Made by a program: the position numbers and the translations under genes
Source: Perilla frutescens
Lineage: Eukaryota > Streptophyta > Magnoliopsida > Lamiales > Lamiaceae
Assembly: GCA_026008535.1 (NCBI GenBank)
Contig: BRKX01000009.1
Span: forward strand, 45,691,001 to 45,755,000
Direction: 5' to 3'
DNA: 64,000 nucleotides
The notes under the pieces: generated by a model
Seen by the model: the letters and a program-made list of their open reading frames with translations, nothing else
The model's database searches: none
Told to the model about the DNA's origin: nothing
Part shown: positions 36,104 to 48,319 of the stretch, piece by piece
Numbering within the stretch: the first letter of the stretch is position 1
How the letters are laid out: each line of letters begins with the position of its first letter

Positions 36104-36233
36104 AAGAACACTCGTCCCACAACACAATTTATAAGTGACGTTGAACAAACTATATGTAGATAAATTAATAAAGCATGGGCAGAGTAGTTTGGTAATTTTG
36201 TGCAAAAGAAAGGGTGATTTTGGAAGGGTGCAA

Positions 36234-36243
36234 TTATATAAAC
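36234..36243 (+). promoter_or_regulatory. TATA box of the acid phosphatase-like gene
   Basis: The sequence TTATATAAAC lies about 100 bp upstream of the start codon, and no other TATA-like box is nearer. Transcription would then start near 36270, upstream of the CT-rich leader. Confidence 0.6.
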
Positions 36244-36291
36244 GGCCCAGATTTTAGTAATATACCATCCAAAGAAGACCTAATAATAGGC

Positions 36292-36293
<2 letters not shown>

Positions 36294-36327
<34 letters not shown>
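36294..36327 (+). repeat. CT microsatellite in the 5' leader
   Basis: About 17 CT units lie 15 bp before the start codon, inside the predicted 5' untranslated region. CT-rich leaders are common in plant genes, and length changes here could affect expression. Confidence 0.85.
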
Positions 36328-36330
<3 letters not shown>

Positions 36331-36341
36331 AAGATCGAGCC

Positions 36342-37191
36342 ATGGGATCGGGACTTCCCCTCCTTTTGTTCGTAGTAACCCTAGTCTCAAGTTGTGATGC
36401 AAAATTGGACGTGGACAACCCAATCAGACTGGTGGGGGTGGGCAGCGACTCGAGCAAAATAAACTGCCAGAGTTTTAGGGTTGGGGTGGAGGCTAACAAC
36501 CTGCGAGAGTGGCCTACGATCCCTAGCTATTGCAAGAGCTACATCAAAAGCTACCTGACAAGCAAGCAGTACGGCCTCGACATCGAAGCCGTTGTCGGCG
36601 CCGTCACCAACTATGCCGTCTCCTTCAACAAAGACTACTTCCTCACCGACGTCTTTGTGTTTGATGTGGAGGAAACCCTACTTAGCAATCTCAAATTCCT
36701 TTCTAGTTCCGAAGTCGACTATGGGTACGTAATTAATATTTATCAAAATTTAAGTAAGTAAAAACATTGAATTTAATGAGTTAATGCATGCATGGTGCAG
36801 GACCATACCTTTCAGCATGGAATCCTACTATGCTGCGTTGTTGAACTCTAACGCGACGGCGCTAGAGCCCATTCTAGAACTCTACAACACACTAATCGAT
36901 GATGAGGGGTTTCAAATTATTCTTATATCAGAAGCACCAGAAAGTCTTAGACAGAATCTCACTACTATTTTGGAAACTGCTGGATATAAAGGATGGCGTG
37001 AACTCATTCTCAAGGGAGATGCCGATAATGGAAAAACCGTGGTGCAATATAAATCCGACAAGAGAACGGACCTAGTAAGGCGACGTTACAGAATTGCGGG
37101 TAATATAGGAGATCAATGGAGTGACTTAACTGGCGAAAATCCCGGAATTCGAACCTTCAAAGTGCCTAATCCTGTCTATTATATATATTAA
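36342..37191 (+). CDS. HAD acid phosphatase / vegetative storage protein-like, two exons
   Basis: Exon 1 is 36342-36724. A 76-bp GT-AG intron (36725-36800) follows, and exon 2 is 36801-37191, giving 257 residues, the usual length for plant class-B acid phosphatase and vegetative storage proteins. The start context is GAGCCATGGG. Residues 1-20 form a secretory signal peptide (LPLLLFVVTLVSSCDA). The family core is clear: CQSFRVGVEANNLREW, Y-x7-F-x-FD near 100-108, GYKGWRELILKG, YKSDKRTDL, GDQWSDL (231-237) and the terminal FKVPNPVYYIY. Two catalytic motifs are altered. The DxDxT motif reads DVEET (108-112), so the second aspartate is glutamate. The T/S-G-R motif reads ISEAPE. The lysine and GDQWSD motifs remain. 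The protein is probably secreted or vacuolar with weak or no phosphatase activity, more like a storage protein. This last point is inference. Confidence 0.92.
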
Positions 37192-38250
37192 TTACATCAT
37201 TTCGGTTAACTTCTTCGACCTAGCTCAGCTGTTTAATTAATCATCGATCATCGTACGTATGGATCCTCTGTTCTAAAATAATATTTCAGATCGTACAATA
37301 ATGTTAAATTTGTGTTGTGTATTGATGATATATATATATATGTATCATCGTACATGATATATATATATATGTGTTTCTGTAAAATAAAATGCGAATATGA
37401 AATAAAACTTCAAAAGAGGATCCCATCCGGACTGGCCTATCGTTTTCTTGTCATTCATTTGTCTTTTCAGTGCTATTTGAATGTCGATAATTAAGGATAT
37501 CATTTAATTAATTAATTAGACTCTTGATTATACGAAACAATTATTTTAGGCTTTCAGCATTCTATACAATTACGTCAAACTTCTCTATGTTTGGATATGT
37601 ACTAGACTTTATTTCTGATTTAATTAATTACAATTTCACTTTTTCTATAAAAAAAACATCTAATTCAAATGCAGTTCGGTTTAATTTCGCTTAAAACATT
37701 ACCTAATCTCATAGCATTATTCAACTAAATTAAAAGGTATTAAATGGTGAGGACCGTGAAATATTTTGTAAATAATCCTAAACTCAACTGTTATAACAGA
37801 AAGCAAGAAAGACAATTCATTTGATAACAGAAAGCAAGAAAGACACAAATTTACATGGTCATGTTAGCTATGTTCAGAAACAAAAAATAGATGATATATT
37901 ATTATGTTCGGAGTACTAATAACATAACTATGTTTGGTTTAATAACCATGAAATCATAAACATACTTGACTTGGGAGAAACAAAGTCCAACATATAAAAT
38001 CGAGCTCAAACATATATAACATACAGCGCGCGATACCCAGATCAACTCAAAGTCAGGGTTCTTCAAGTTATCACAACATTAATTGGTTTCTTTTTTTATC
38101 GCTTCGTACGTATATTCAGGAATGATATAGAAGGATGTCAATCACGTTACTTTATCGTCAATATAAATTACAAATAGAAATATATACTTATGTCCTAAAC
38201 TTTTGTTCGTTTTGCAAAAATGTCATGATTTTCAAAATATGATGGAAAAT
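37192..38250. other. 3' flank of the acid phosphatase-like gene and intergenic DNA
   Basis: The first few hundred bases probably hold the 3' untranslated region; AATAAA-like signals occur near 37379-37403. TA-rich runs and repeated AACAGAAAGCAAGAAAGACA blocks (about 37797 and 37829) follow. No further gene is seen. Confidence 0.5.
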
Positions 38251-38750
38251 GGTTAATTATCTTAAAATATACACCAACTTTATGGGTGTTTTGGTTTTTC
38301 ACACGTTTTAAAAAATGGACTTTTAATACCATGAACTTAACACCTGTTTGATTTTTTACATGATTTTTAAATTCTGATCAATTTAAATTGGCGTGGCTGA
38401 CGGAGGATGGAAGGATTGTTTTCAAGCAAAAGTCCATGCAAATTTTGAAGAAAAATATTAATTAGACCTATAATGTAAAAAAATAAATTGGAATATGGAA
38501 TGACTGTCTTCACCTTTTGCTGATCACTGATTAGTGTGAATCATAACCTATTTTTGATTCATGATTCTTCAAATAGAATTTTCAATTTATCATCACTATC
38601 ACCAATAGATAGAAATTGATCGAAATTTGAAAATCGTGTGAAAATCAAAGATATGTTAAGTTCATATTATTAAAATTACATTTTTTTTAAATGTGTGTAA
38701 AAAACAAATTAACACCTCTAAAGGCAACTTACCCCAAAAAAATCTGACTT
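38251..38750. mobile_element. MITE with imperfect inverted ends
   Basis: The left part (about 38270-38345: CAACTTTATGGGTGTTTTGG, TTTTTCACACG, CCATGAACTTAACA) pairs with the reverse complement of about 38655-38735. The start GGTTAATTATC with a later ACACCAACTTT resembles the arms of the Pack-MULE at 33345, so it may be a related non-autonomous Mutator-like family. No clear target duplication was found. Confidence 0.45.
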
Positions 38751-38799
38751 TCCCCGCATTGTTATCACCTTTTAGGCATCAGATTATTGACTAGGAACG

Positions 38800-40196
38800 T
38801 TGGAGTCTAGCGTAGCGGAATGCGGCATGAAATGACGTCATTTTTTCCGTCGCTAAATCTCGAAAATCCGTCGCTAAACACGTCGTCGTTAGACAAAATT
38901 AACGACGGAAAAATCTAGCGACGGATTTAACGATGGATTTTTCCGTCGTTAAATAATTTCCAAATTCAGTCGCCAGAAAAAAAAAAAAAACTCAAACTCA
39001 ATTGAGCCGAGCCGAGCCGAGAAAGCCACCAATCCGAGCCGCGCCAAGACACCTAGCCGAGCCAACCAATAATTCATATTAAACCCTTCCAAAGCTTGCG
39101 CCCAAATGAGCTTGAACCTGAGACCTCTCGGAAGGAGAGTGATGCACTAACCAAATGGGCTAGTGAGTATTTCATGTTATGATATGAAAATAATATATAT
39201 ATATATATACACCACACGAAACTTATTTATATATTATTCGTTTATATTATTTTTAAATTAAATAATTATATATTTTATTCATTTATTTAAATATCTATTA
39301 TAATTTTTAATATTATATTATTACTTGAAAAATTAAAAATAATATAAAATATTAAAAAATAGTTTAAAATATTAAAAAATAAAAAAATAAAATGGAAATT
39401 TTAAAATGTAAAATAAAAAAATTAAAAATTAATTTTAGAAAAAATTGAAATATTCAAAATATTAATTTAAATTCGAAAATAATTATTACTTGAAAAATTA
39501 AAAATAATATAAAATATTAAAAAATAGTATATAATATTTAAAAATAAAAAAATAAAATAGAAATTTGAAAATGTAAAATAAAAAAATTAGAAATATTTCA
39601 AATATTAATTTAATTAGAAAAAAATTAGTACTTGAAAAATTAAAAATAATAAACAATATTTAAAAATGATATAAAATATGAAAAAATAATATAAAATATT
39701 AAAAATTTTAAAAATATCACATAAATCAAATAAATCTAAAAAAAATAAAACAAATAAAAAAAATTAAATTCGTAGTTAAGTATTAATTAGTAAATAAAAA
39801 AATAAAAAAAAAACAAAAATAAAAAAAAATCAAAAAATGTAAAAAAAATAAAAAAATCAAAATTAAATTTAACGACGGAATTTATCCGTCGTTAGTCCGT
39901 CGTAAAAATTAAAAAAATTAAAAAAATAATATTTAACGACGGATTTGTCCGTCGTTAAAATTAAAAAAAAATAAAAAAATAATATTTAACGACGGATTTT
40001 TCCGTCGTTAAAAAAAATAAAAAATTAAAAAATTAAAAAAAATATTTAACGACGGATTTTTCCGTCGTTACGTTAGAGACGGAAAAATCCGTCGCTAGTC
40101 CGTCGTTAAACATCGTAATCTTCACCTATCGTTAATTCCGTCATTAATTTAACGACGGAATATAATCCGTCGTTAAATCACGTTTTTCTTATAGTG
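38800..40196. mobile_element. CACTA-like non-autonomous element, left end unclear
   Basis: The right end reads CACTATAAGAAAAACG on the minus strand, a classic plant CACTA terminus. Both subterminal regions (38840-38960 and 39865-40175) are full of TAACGACGGA and its complement TCCGTCGTTA, often as TAACGACGGATTTTTCCGTCG-like palindromes. The middle (39180-39860) is almost pure A/T. I could not find the matching CACTA sequence at the left, so the left border is approximate and may be deleted. No transposase is present. Confidence 0.6.
39095..39172 (-). repeat. tRNA-like/SINE relic
   Basis: On the minus strand TAGCCCATTTGGTTAGTGCA resembles a polymerase III A box, and GGTTCAAGC resembles a B box about 40 bp later. 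No acceptor stem or target duplication is evident, so this is a relic inside the CACTA-like element and not a tRNA gene. Confidence 0.35.
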
Positions 40197-40589
40197 AAAC
40201 AGTCGAACGCCGAAAACTGTTTTTGTACAAATATGGAAAAATTAGAATTTTTTTGTATATTTTAGAGGTTAATTATAACATTTTTGTATATTTTAGAGGT
40301 TAATGATAGCCATTCATCCAAATTTGGATGCGTATTTGATCGCATGTCAAATGTCATTTTAAATTGTGAGATAATATATATAGAGACAGCCACAGCATGT
40401 AATAATTTATGGGAAAAGGAAAGAAAGTGAACGTGTGCATTGTGTGGAATAGCCTAGAATATATATACAGATAAGTCTAGAATATCAATTGTATTCCTAA
40501 CCATAAATTAAATCGGCAAAACTGAAATAATTAATCGCGAGGCTTATTTTGAAATTTCTATTTACTTTTGCCTACTCTATTATACATTT

Positions 40590-40641
<52 letters not shown>

Positions 40642-41304
40642 AAAAATGCATATCAATATTTTTAATGTATTAATGAAGTGGTGAAAATTGGAAGTGAAGC
40701 AATTAAAAAGAAATATTTTATCCTCTCTCATATAACAACAAGCACACACGTCCTCCTTATAAAAATAATTAAACATCCCACCATTTTTAATTAAAATCTT
40801 AAATTCCAACAGATAGCGTATATATTATTAATTATATTATATTGACTAATACAACTTTTCTTTTCTTTTATTATTGAGTCCTTGATTTTATTTTTTTTGG
40901 ACTAGAGTCATTGATTTTAATTGTACTCTAGAGCACTATAAAAATAGGTGTTTTAGCTTGAATACCTCTTAAAAGTGAAAAATAATTGAGATAAATTATA
41001 CTCCTTATATGTTATGGATGAAAAACTAATGCATGAATTTCAGCCTGCAGCACAAATAGAGATGTGCTAAAGGTGTTTTTAGATAAGATGTTTTTTAGAA
41101 TAAATTTGAGGTCCTTGCTTTTTTTAAAAAACAACTTATATATTCCTGATATTTTATTAATTCCGAAAATATATAAAATTTATTTTTTAAAAACACATTA
41201 AATAAAAATTGAGAGCGTATAATACTACTTTATAAATGTTTTTAAATGGCACAAAACCTTGTAACAAGCACACAAAATCGTCTATTACACATTTTGTGTT
41301 GTAT
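40197..41304. other. AT-rich intergenic stretch with TA microsatellite
   Basis: A TA run occupies about 40591-40640. The repeat TTTTGTATATTTTAGAGGTTAA occurs twice (about 40253 and 40283). No gene is supported. Confidence 0.55.
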
Positions 41305-41560
41305 TCCAGATTCTCTATTACACACTTGATTTTTTTTCTTCAACTTTAATTTATTTTGCTTTTATTTTAATTTTACACTCGCTATTTAGAGTCCATTCTA
41401 CCCAAAGAATTTCAAATAATCAATTAATAACTAAAATTTAAAAATTAAATACTAAAAAATTATTCTACATTTTAATTAGATAGAATGAACCCTAAATAAA
41501 AAGTATAAAATTAAATTAAAGTCCAAAAAATTAAAATTAAAAATATCAAATGTGTAATGA
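41305..41560. repeat. Foldback AT-rich MITE-like repeat
   Basis: The segment starting CTATTACACACTTGATTTTT pairs with the reverse complement of the segment ending ATCAAATGTGTAATG. The arms are about 90 bp and include TTTAGAGTCCATTCTA against TAGAATGAACCCTAAA. It is related to the repeats at 35425 and 43190. Confidence 0.5.
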
Positions 41561-43189
41561 AAAATACAAAATACAGAATTTAGGTACAGAGCAAGACTGC
41601 AATAATGTAACGGTAGATGAAAATATATTCCAGCAAAAGTTGATGGCACGTGATTAATTTATGTGGACCTGAAAGAGCCACTTACAATAGCCAAGGACAA
41701 TAATTATAAATAGTACTATATATTGTAAAAACGTGGCCAATAAACTGATTATATCAATCTTGGACCCCATTTTTATCCTCAAACAAAAAAGAAATCTTGG
41801 ACCCATTTTTTAAGAGGATGTTTCTTTATTTTAAAATAATATTAGTACTTCTCCTGTATAATATACGGAATTTATTTTATACATTTTTTAAGTTTAAAAT
41901 TTAAGAATAGTTAATATATTTACAATAGTAATAGTGATACATTGTATTAATATTGTAAGAATATTTAAGGAAAGTCCTAAGACTAGAATGAAAAAAAAAA
42001 GGATGAAAATGAAGAAGCGATAATCGAATTTATACCACTTAGAGGCAAAATGAACTTTAGTTGTCCTAAACGAAAAAACAAGCAAAAAAGAAAAAGAAAA
42101 AGAAAATAAATTTTTTTTGCAAAGTAATTGAATGTATAATTAAATTATTAAATTAATTACTATGTAATACTTAAAAAGAAACCGTGTGCTGAAGGATAAT
42201 TTAATAATGGAATGTAATAAACTCATTAAATTAAATACAAATACTTTAGAATGAAAAGTGGGCCGCAATTACTGAAGAAGAAAATTACTAAATCTTTACA
42301 CAAGGGAAAAAAATAGATTAAAGCATAAAAATAATAAACAATCAAATGTAATTAAATTATTAAATTAAAGGTCATACAATATTAATTGAAAATGAAACGT
42401 GGGGTTATAGTTATTGTAGAAGAAAATTTATAAATTTAAAACAAAAAATAAAAATTTAAATGCTGGGAGCAAGTTTTGTTGTTTTTAGTAATTGTTAATG
42501 ATGCATTAAAAATTAAACTTTTCATTCTACCTATGAAAATAGTTTATGATTGAATTACCTAAGAAATAAATTATGCATTAAATTGAAACGTTTATATTAA
42601 TTGCTAATGAAGGATTAAAAACAACAAACTAATCAGGAGGTTTAAAACAAAAATAAAGTATTAAAATAATACTAAACAAAAGATGAATTATTAATGAATA
42701 ATGACATATGAATGAAAAAACTATACATTTAGAATGAAAAAAAAAATAAAAAAATAAATAAATGAAATTGAATAGACATTGCATTTAAATTTTTTCAATC
42801 AATATAATAAAAAATTGCAATAAATAATTAAATTATTAAATAGAATAATTAAAAAAAAGACTATTGTAGGAATATTGAAGGAAAGTTCTAAGCTTAGAAC
42901 GAAGAAAAAAGAAAAGATGAACTGTTTAAGTAATAATCGAACTTATAGCGCTAAGAGGCAAAGTGAATTTTAGTTCAAAAAAGAACAAAAAAAATGAAAA
43001 AACTAAAGAAGAAAAAAAACACAAAAAACGGAATGAAAGAAAAAATAAAAATAAAAGGTACTGAAGGGGTACAGTTTCAAAAGAAAGGGTAAAAAAAAAA
43101 AAGAGGAAAAAGCAAAAAAAAAAAAAATAATAAGGAGGAAAAAAGGAAATTGAAAAAGAAAAAGTAATTATGAGAGTGGTGATAGCCCA
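41561..43189. other. AT-rich intergenic stretch with internal duplication
   Basis: About 41953-42080 recurs at about 42862-42990 (shared ATATT.AAGGAAAGT.CTAAG, AATCGAA, GAGGCAAA.TGAA). The block near 41633-41768 matches 5283-5420. Lysine/phenylalanine-rich open frames here come from A-runs and are not genes. Confidence 0.5.
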
Positions 43190-43595
43190 CTTGAGATCTT
43201 CTAGTCCCAACTTGTGTGTGTCAACCGTGTGCCACACGTCAAAATTATTACTTTTTCTTTTATTTTTTTCTTCAATTTTAATTTCTTTTGATTTAGCATA
43301 ATTTTACATTATTATTTAGGGTTTATTCCATTCAATTAGGGTTTATAATTATTTTTTAATATTTAATTTTAATTTTTTAGTTAATATAATTGATTTTTGG
43401 GGTTGATTATTCCAAACTTAGGGTATATAATTTTTTAAAATTTTAATTTTTTTACAATAAATATTAAGTATTATTAGTTATGATAAAACAAATTTTATTT
43501 TTATAAAAAACATTATTAACAATATATAATTTTAATAGTGGCACACGGTTGGCACACACAAGTGGGACTAAAGGATCTCTACTCGTGATAGCCGC
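43190..43595. mobile_element. MITE of about 400 bp with 40-bp inverted ends
   Basis: The left end reads GAGATCTTCTAGTCCCAACT and continues to CCGTGTGCCAC. The right end, on the other strand, reads GAGATCCTTTAGTCCCACTT and continues to the same CCGTGTGCCAC. The interior is AT-rich and resembles 35425-35840. Confidence 0.65.
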
Positions 43596-43604
43596 AACGC
43601 AAAG

Positions 43605-44308
43605 TTCGACCTAGGCTGATCAAGGTCTGAGATTCCATACAACCACTATGCCACTAGCAAGACTTCAAACTTTTTCAACAAAAAAAGATTTCTAAATTAA
43701 ATTTTTCATTGATTTTTTAATGATAATTTTACCTCAATAATTTTACTTTAATATATATACATAAATCGATAAATGGATAGACAGATAGATAAATTTCATT
43801 TTTTGAATTATTTAATTGCAGTTCGCAGGTATAATATTAAATTTTCAAAATTGTCTATCAAAAACGATTGAGGGAATTTAAGGGTTTTATAATAATTATA
43901 TCAATAGGTCCATAATTAAAACACGAGAGAATATCATTTTAAAATTGAAAATTTCGTTGTGATTTTTATGCATGGAATTTGTAATGAATGCTTCACAAAT
44001 AGTAGTTGGGGGTGGGATGCGACGAGCCGTGGTCCCTTGTAAAACTTATTAAATTCCAATTCAATTATTAAGGGGAATATAATTCTATATGAAAAGTAAT
44101 TGGTACGGTAGAATAAAATAGAATCGAATGTTTATTCATATGTTCATTTTTATTTCGTTGATTGGTATGATTTAAAATTGTGAATCATTCTTGAAGGAAT
44201 CTCTATTCACAAATGAAGGAGAATATTCATTCCACCCGCCCTCATGAGTTTAGCTATTTTCATTAATAAAAAAAATTAATATATAATATATTTATACATA
44301 ATCATATA
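43605..44308. other. Intergenic DNA with a tRNA-like relic
   Basis: At about 43605-43675 the minus strand has GTGGCATAGTGGTTGTA, resembling a polymerase III A box, followed by AGGTCGAAC; a SINE relic is possible. The rest is AT-rich with no gene. Confidence 0.35.
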
Positions 44309-47300
44309 TGTGGTGATATAGACCCAACTGTGCTAATGGGCTTCTTTTTATCTACGACCCATTTAACTAGAGGCAACACTCGGCCCAGGAGCTGAAGACC
44401 GGGCCTAACTCCCTAATGCCCTACTTAATTGTTGTTGTTGTACTGTTTACACACACTTTCTCATTCTTGTATGTGTTCTAGAGAACTCTTTCGTCTTCTC
44501 GAGTGAAATCTGTGAGATCCGTGAGATTTAAGTAGTTTCTGTTCTTCTCTTGATTTTTATATCGATCGAGGGTTCCTAGATTCACTATCTTGGTGGATCA
44601 TACTTGAGTGTTGGTTAGGGTTTGGCTAGGGTTTTCTTCTTCTGGGTTAGTGAAGGTCCCGGTAGTTAGGGTAATTGATCGCCATTCTCATCTTGTGGTT
44701 CGTGCATGTAATTGCTTGTAAAGATTCAGCCATTCCTTCGTGGAACAAGTCTGAGCCAATCAATACAACTCTCTATGATTTTTTCTTGGGCTTAATCAGT
44801 TGTAATTAGGGATGGCTTTTGAGGCAATCACTCTGATACCCAACAGTGGTATCAGAGCAGGTTAAACTCGCCTCTGAAGCCCCAGCAACTGAGGCTTCAT
44901 CATCGCGTTCGCATACAGGGAAGGTAGGTCGGAGTACCCTCTCCTAGGGCTCCGCTCTGGTAAAGCGGCTTGATCCTCTCTGTATTTCTTTTCTAGTGAC
45001 GTCTGTGCGCGGCTATAGGCTTGGACTTCTGGTAGATTAGGGTATTTGTGATTCTTGGTCTGTGTGGTCTTCTCCGCTGCTATCTTTGTGTTTTTTGGTT
45101 CTTTTCTCTAAAGTCTGCCTGTGATTTGTGCTGAGTTTGGGTCTCTATTTTTTATTTTTTAGTGTGAGGTTTGTAAAACCTCTGTCAAGTTCATGTGAAC
45201 TTAAAGAAATCGTAGATTTCTTGATACTGTGGCTGTGACTAATTGTTGACCCCCTGTGCCCTCGATAAATCGAGTGATTGTGAACTGAGAAATCCTTTCA
45301 GTCTTCTATAGCCTAGTATCTTTGTAATTCGCCTCTGTTTATTCTTTTCTGAATCTGTTCTTTGGTGTTCTTTCCTCTTGATCTCTGTAATCTGGTATAT
45401 TATGGCTAATAATTCTATGAATGTCTCTTTTGGTTTGACTGTGTTCAATGGAAATGGTGATTTTAATATTTGGAAACAGAAAATGAAATGTATCTTGATT
45501 CAACAGCATGTTTTCAAAGCTATTGATCTATCCTATCTTAGTGGAACCACTGACACTAAAAAGGCTGAAATGAATGAATTAGCATATTCTACTCTAATCT
45601 TGAATTTGAGTGATTCTGTGATTAAAAAGGTGGTTCCAAGTGAATCTGGAAAAACTGATTCTGCTAAAACCTTGTGGGATAATTTAAATCAAGTGTACAC
45701 TGAAGTCTCTTTGCCTGGTAGAATGTTTTTACTTGATAGGTTTATTAATTTCAAGCTTGACCTAAGTAAAGACATGGATGAAAATCTGGATATGTTTAAT
45801 AAACTAATTCTGGATTTGAAGCTTTCTAGTGACAAACATATTGATGATTATACCCCTTTTGTGCTGTTAAATTCCACCCCTGAAGAGTTTAATGATGTTA
45901 AATCTGACATTAAGTACGGCATAGATGATTTGTCTCTTGATATTGTGATAAATGCTCTTAAGGGTAAAGAAATGGATTTGAAACAAGAGGGAAATAATTA
46001 TGGGCAAAAGGTTATGTTTGTCAGGGGCAAGGGAAAAGAAAATGGCAAATCTGAGGTTAAAAATAAGAAGAAAACGAAGGAAAAGGAAAATGAGAAAGAA
46101 AAATCTAAGACTAAAACCAATAAGAAGTCTAGGAAGTGTTACAGGTGTCAAGAAACTGGTCATTATGCTAAAGAGTGTAAAAATCCATATAAGCCTAGAG
46201 AAAATGCTGAGGGTAGTGCAAATAATGCTACTGAGGGTAATATGGGTGAGTGTTATATGGTGTATAATGGCTGTTGTGTGCAATCTTCTGTGAATTATGT
46301 AACTAGTTCTCTGGAAACAAATCAATAGCTTTTAGACTCTGGATGTTCTATTGACATTTCTCCAAATAGACACTTATTTTCTTCTTATAAAACTGTGCAA
46401 AATTCATATGGTCTTATGGCTGATGACATGAAAAGAGAAGTTCTGGGAATTGGAAATATATGTTTAAGGTTTTCTGAGAACTGTACTTATATGTTAAAAA
46501 ATGTCAGGCATGTTCCTAGGGTAGGTCACAACTTGATGTCATGTGGTGCTCTTGAAAGAGATGGGTTAACTGGTGTTTGGGGTAATTGTGTGATGTCAAT
46601 CATGAAAAACTCCAATGTTTTATTCTCTGCACACAAATTGGGTGACTTATATGTGTGCAACACTATCCCTTTCTCTTCTACAAATACTGTTAAACATGAT
46701 AACTCTGTGTTGTGGCACAATAGACTAGGGCACATCTCTGAAAAGGATTTGAAAATTTTGTCACAAAATGGTTATTTACAATCTGATGTAATCTCTGTAT
46801 TACCATTCTGTGATACATGTGTTCTTGGAAAACAACATAAACTTCAATTTCATTTGAGCCCTCCCTCATGTGTGCCTAAACACAAAGATATACTTGAGTA
46901 TGTGCATGCTGATATATGGGGACCTGCTAGTATTCCCACCCATGGTGGGAAGAGGTTTTTCTTGTCTGTGATAGATGATTATTCTAGAAAAGTTTGAGTG
47001 TTTTTGATGATTAATAAATCTGATGTTTTTGACAAGTTTAAAAACTGGAGAACTTTCATTTTGAAACTCAAACTAACAAGAAAATCAAAATCATAAGAAC
47101 TGACAATGGTCTTGAATTTTGCATTGTCCAATTTGATTAGTTATGTGCTAATCATGGGATTAAGAGACATAAAGATGTTCCCTATACACCCCAACAAAAT
47201 GGGGTGACTGAAAGAATGAATAGGACTCTTCTAGACAAAGTTAGAAGTATGAGAACTATGTCTGGATTGTCTAAGAAGTTTTGGGGTAAAGCTTTGTGTA

Positions 47301-48319
47301 CTGCTGCCTATCTTGTGAATAGATCCCTATCTGTCCCTCTTAATGGCAAGTGTCCTAAATCTGTATTTCTAAATAAGCATGTGGATCTTTCTAATTTGAG
47401 AGTGTTTGGATGCTCTGCCTTTATGCATCAGAAAACTGACAAATTAGAACCAAGAGCTAGAAAGTGTGTGTTCTTAGGGTATCCTGAAGGGGTTAAAGGC
47501 TATAGATTGTGGGTTAGAGATGAACCTGGATTCAAAACTGCAATTAGTAGAGATGTTATCTTCAATGAGTTTGAATTCCCATGTTTATCTTCTGTTTCTA
47601 ATGTGAACAAACCCCTTTCAAATTCTGAGTCTAATGATGCTTTGTTTGAGGTGGAGTCTCAGGCTGTAATCACTCAACATGTTCCTTTACCTGCTGTAAT
47701 GAATGAATCTGTTGAAACTGAACATGAGCATGAAAACCAAAATGAACAAATGCATGAAGAAACTGAGCATGAGTCTGCTTCTAAATCTGATGAGCATGCA
47801 ACTGAAACTGATAATAATGACTTCAGAAACTATCAGCTAACTAGAGATAGGGGGGAAAAGAAACATTGTCAAGTCTGTTAGATTTGTAGGTCATTCTTCT
47901 GAATTTGACTCTTGCATGTTTAATTATGCTTTCAATGTCCATGAATCTCTAGTTAGTGATGAACCTAAGACTGTTAAACAAGCTTTAAAGTCTGATAAGG
48001 CTAATGAATGGCTAAGTGCTATGAAAAATGAAATGAGGTCTCGCAAAGTCAACAACACTTGGGTTTTAGTTCCTAAACCTACTGGTTGCTCTGTGGTTGA
48101 TTGTAAGTGGTTGTTTAAAGTCAAGCATGAAATTAAATCTGTTAGATACAAAGCCAGACTTGTTGCAAAAGGTTTTACTCAAAAAGAAGGTGTAGATTAT
48201 GCTGAAATTTTTGCTCTTGTTGTTAAATTTACTACTGTACGCATGATGCTTGCTCTTGTAGCTCATTTTAACTGGGAAATGAAGCAAATGGATGTAACTA
48301 CAGCTTTCTTAAATGTTGA
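44309..48319 (+). mobile_element. Decayed Ty1/copia element, 5' part
   Basis: A putative 5' LTR (about 44309-44845, ending GATACCCAACA) is followed by the tRNA-Met primer site TGGTATCAGAGCAGG at 44847-44861, a leader of about 540 bp, and gag-protease-integrase-RT coding sequence with stops and frameshifts. The sequence breaks off inside the reverse transcriptase at MDVTTAFLNVD. The rest of a copia RT and RNase H reappears at about 56604, beyond the gypsy element. Confidence 0.85.
44847..44861 (+). promoter_or_regulatory. tRNA-Met primer binding site
   Basis: TGGTATCAGAGCAGG is one base after the CCCAACA end of the putative LTR. It is complementary to the initiator tRNA-Met 3' end, as in other copia elements. 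Confidence 0.85.

Noticed and set aside
39095..39172. tRNA gene on the minus strand
   Set aside because: A- and B-box-like motifs are present, but no complete cloverleaf with acceptor stem could be built. Kept only as a SINE-like relic.
40588..40809. Small protein with an IYIYIY tail
   Set aside because: The tail is a TA microsatellite and the rest has no recognisable features.
42926..43237. Phenylalanine-rich membrane-like protein on the minus strand
   Set aside because: It is the complement of A-runs and ends inside a MITE. It has no conserved features.
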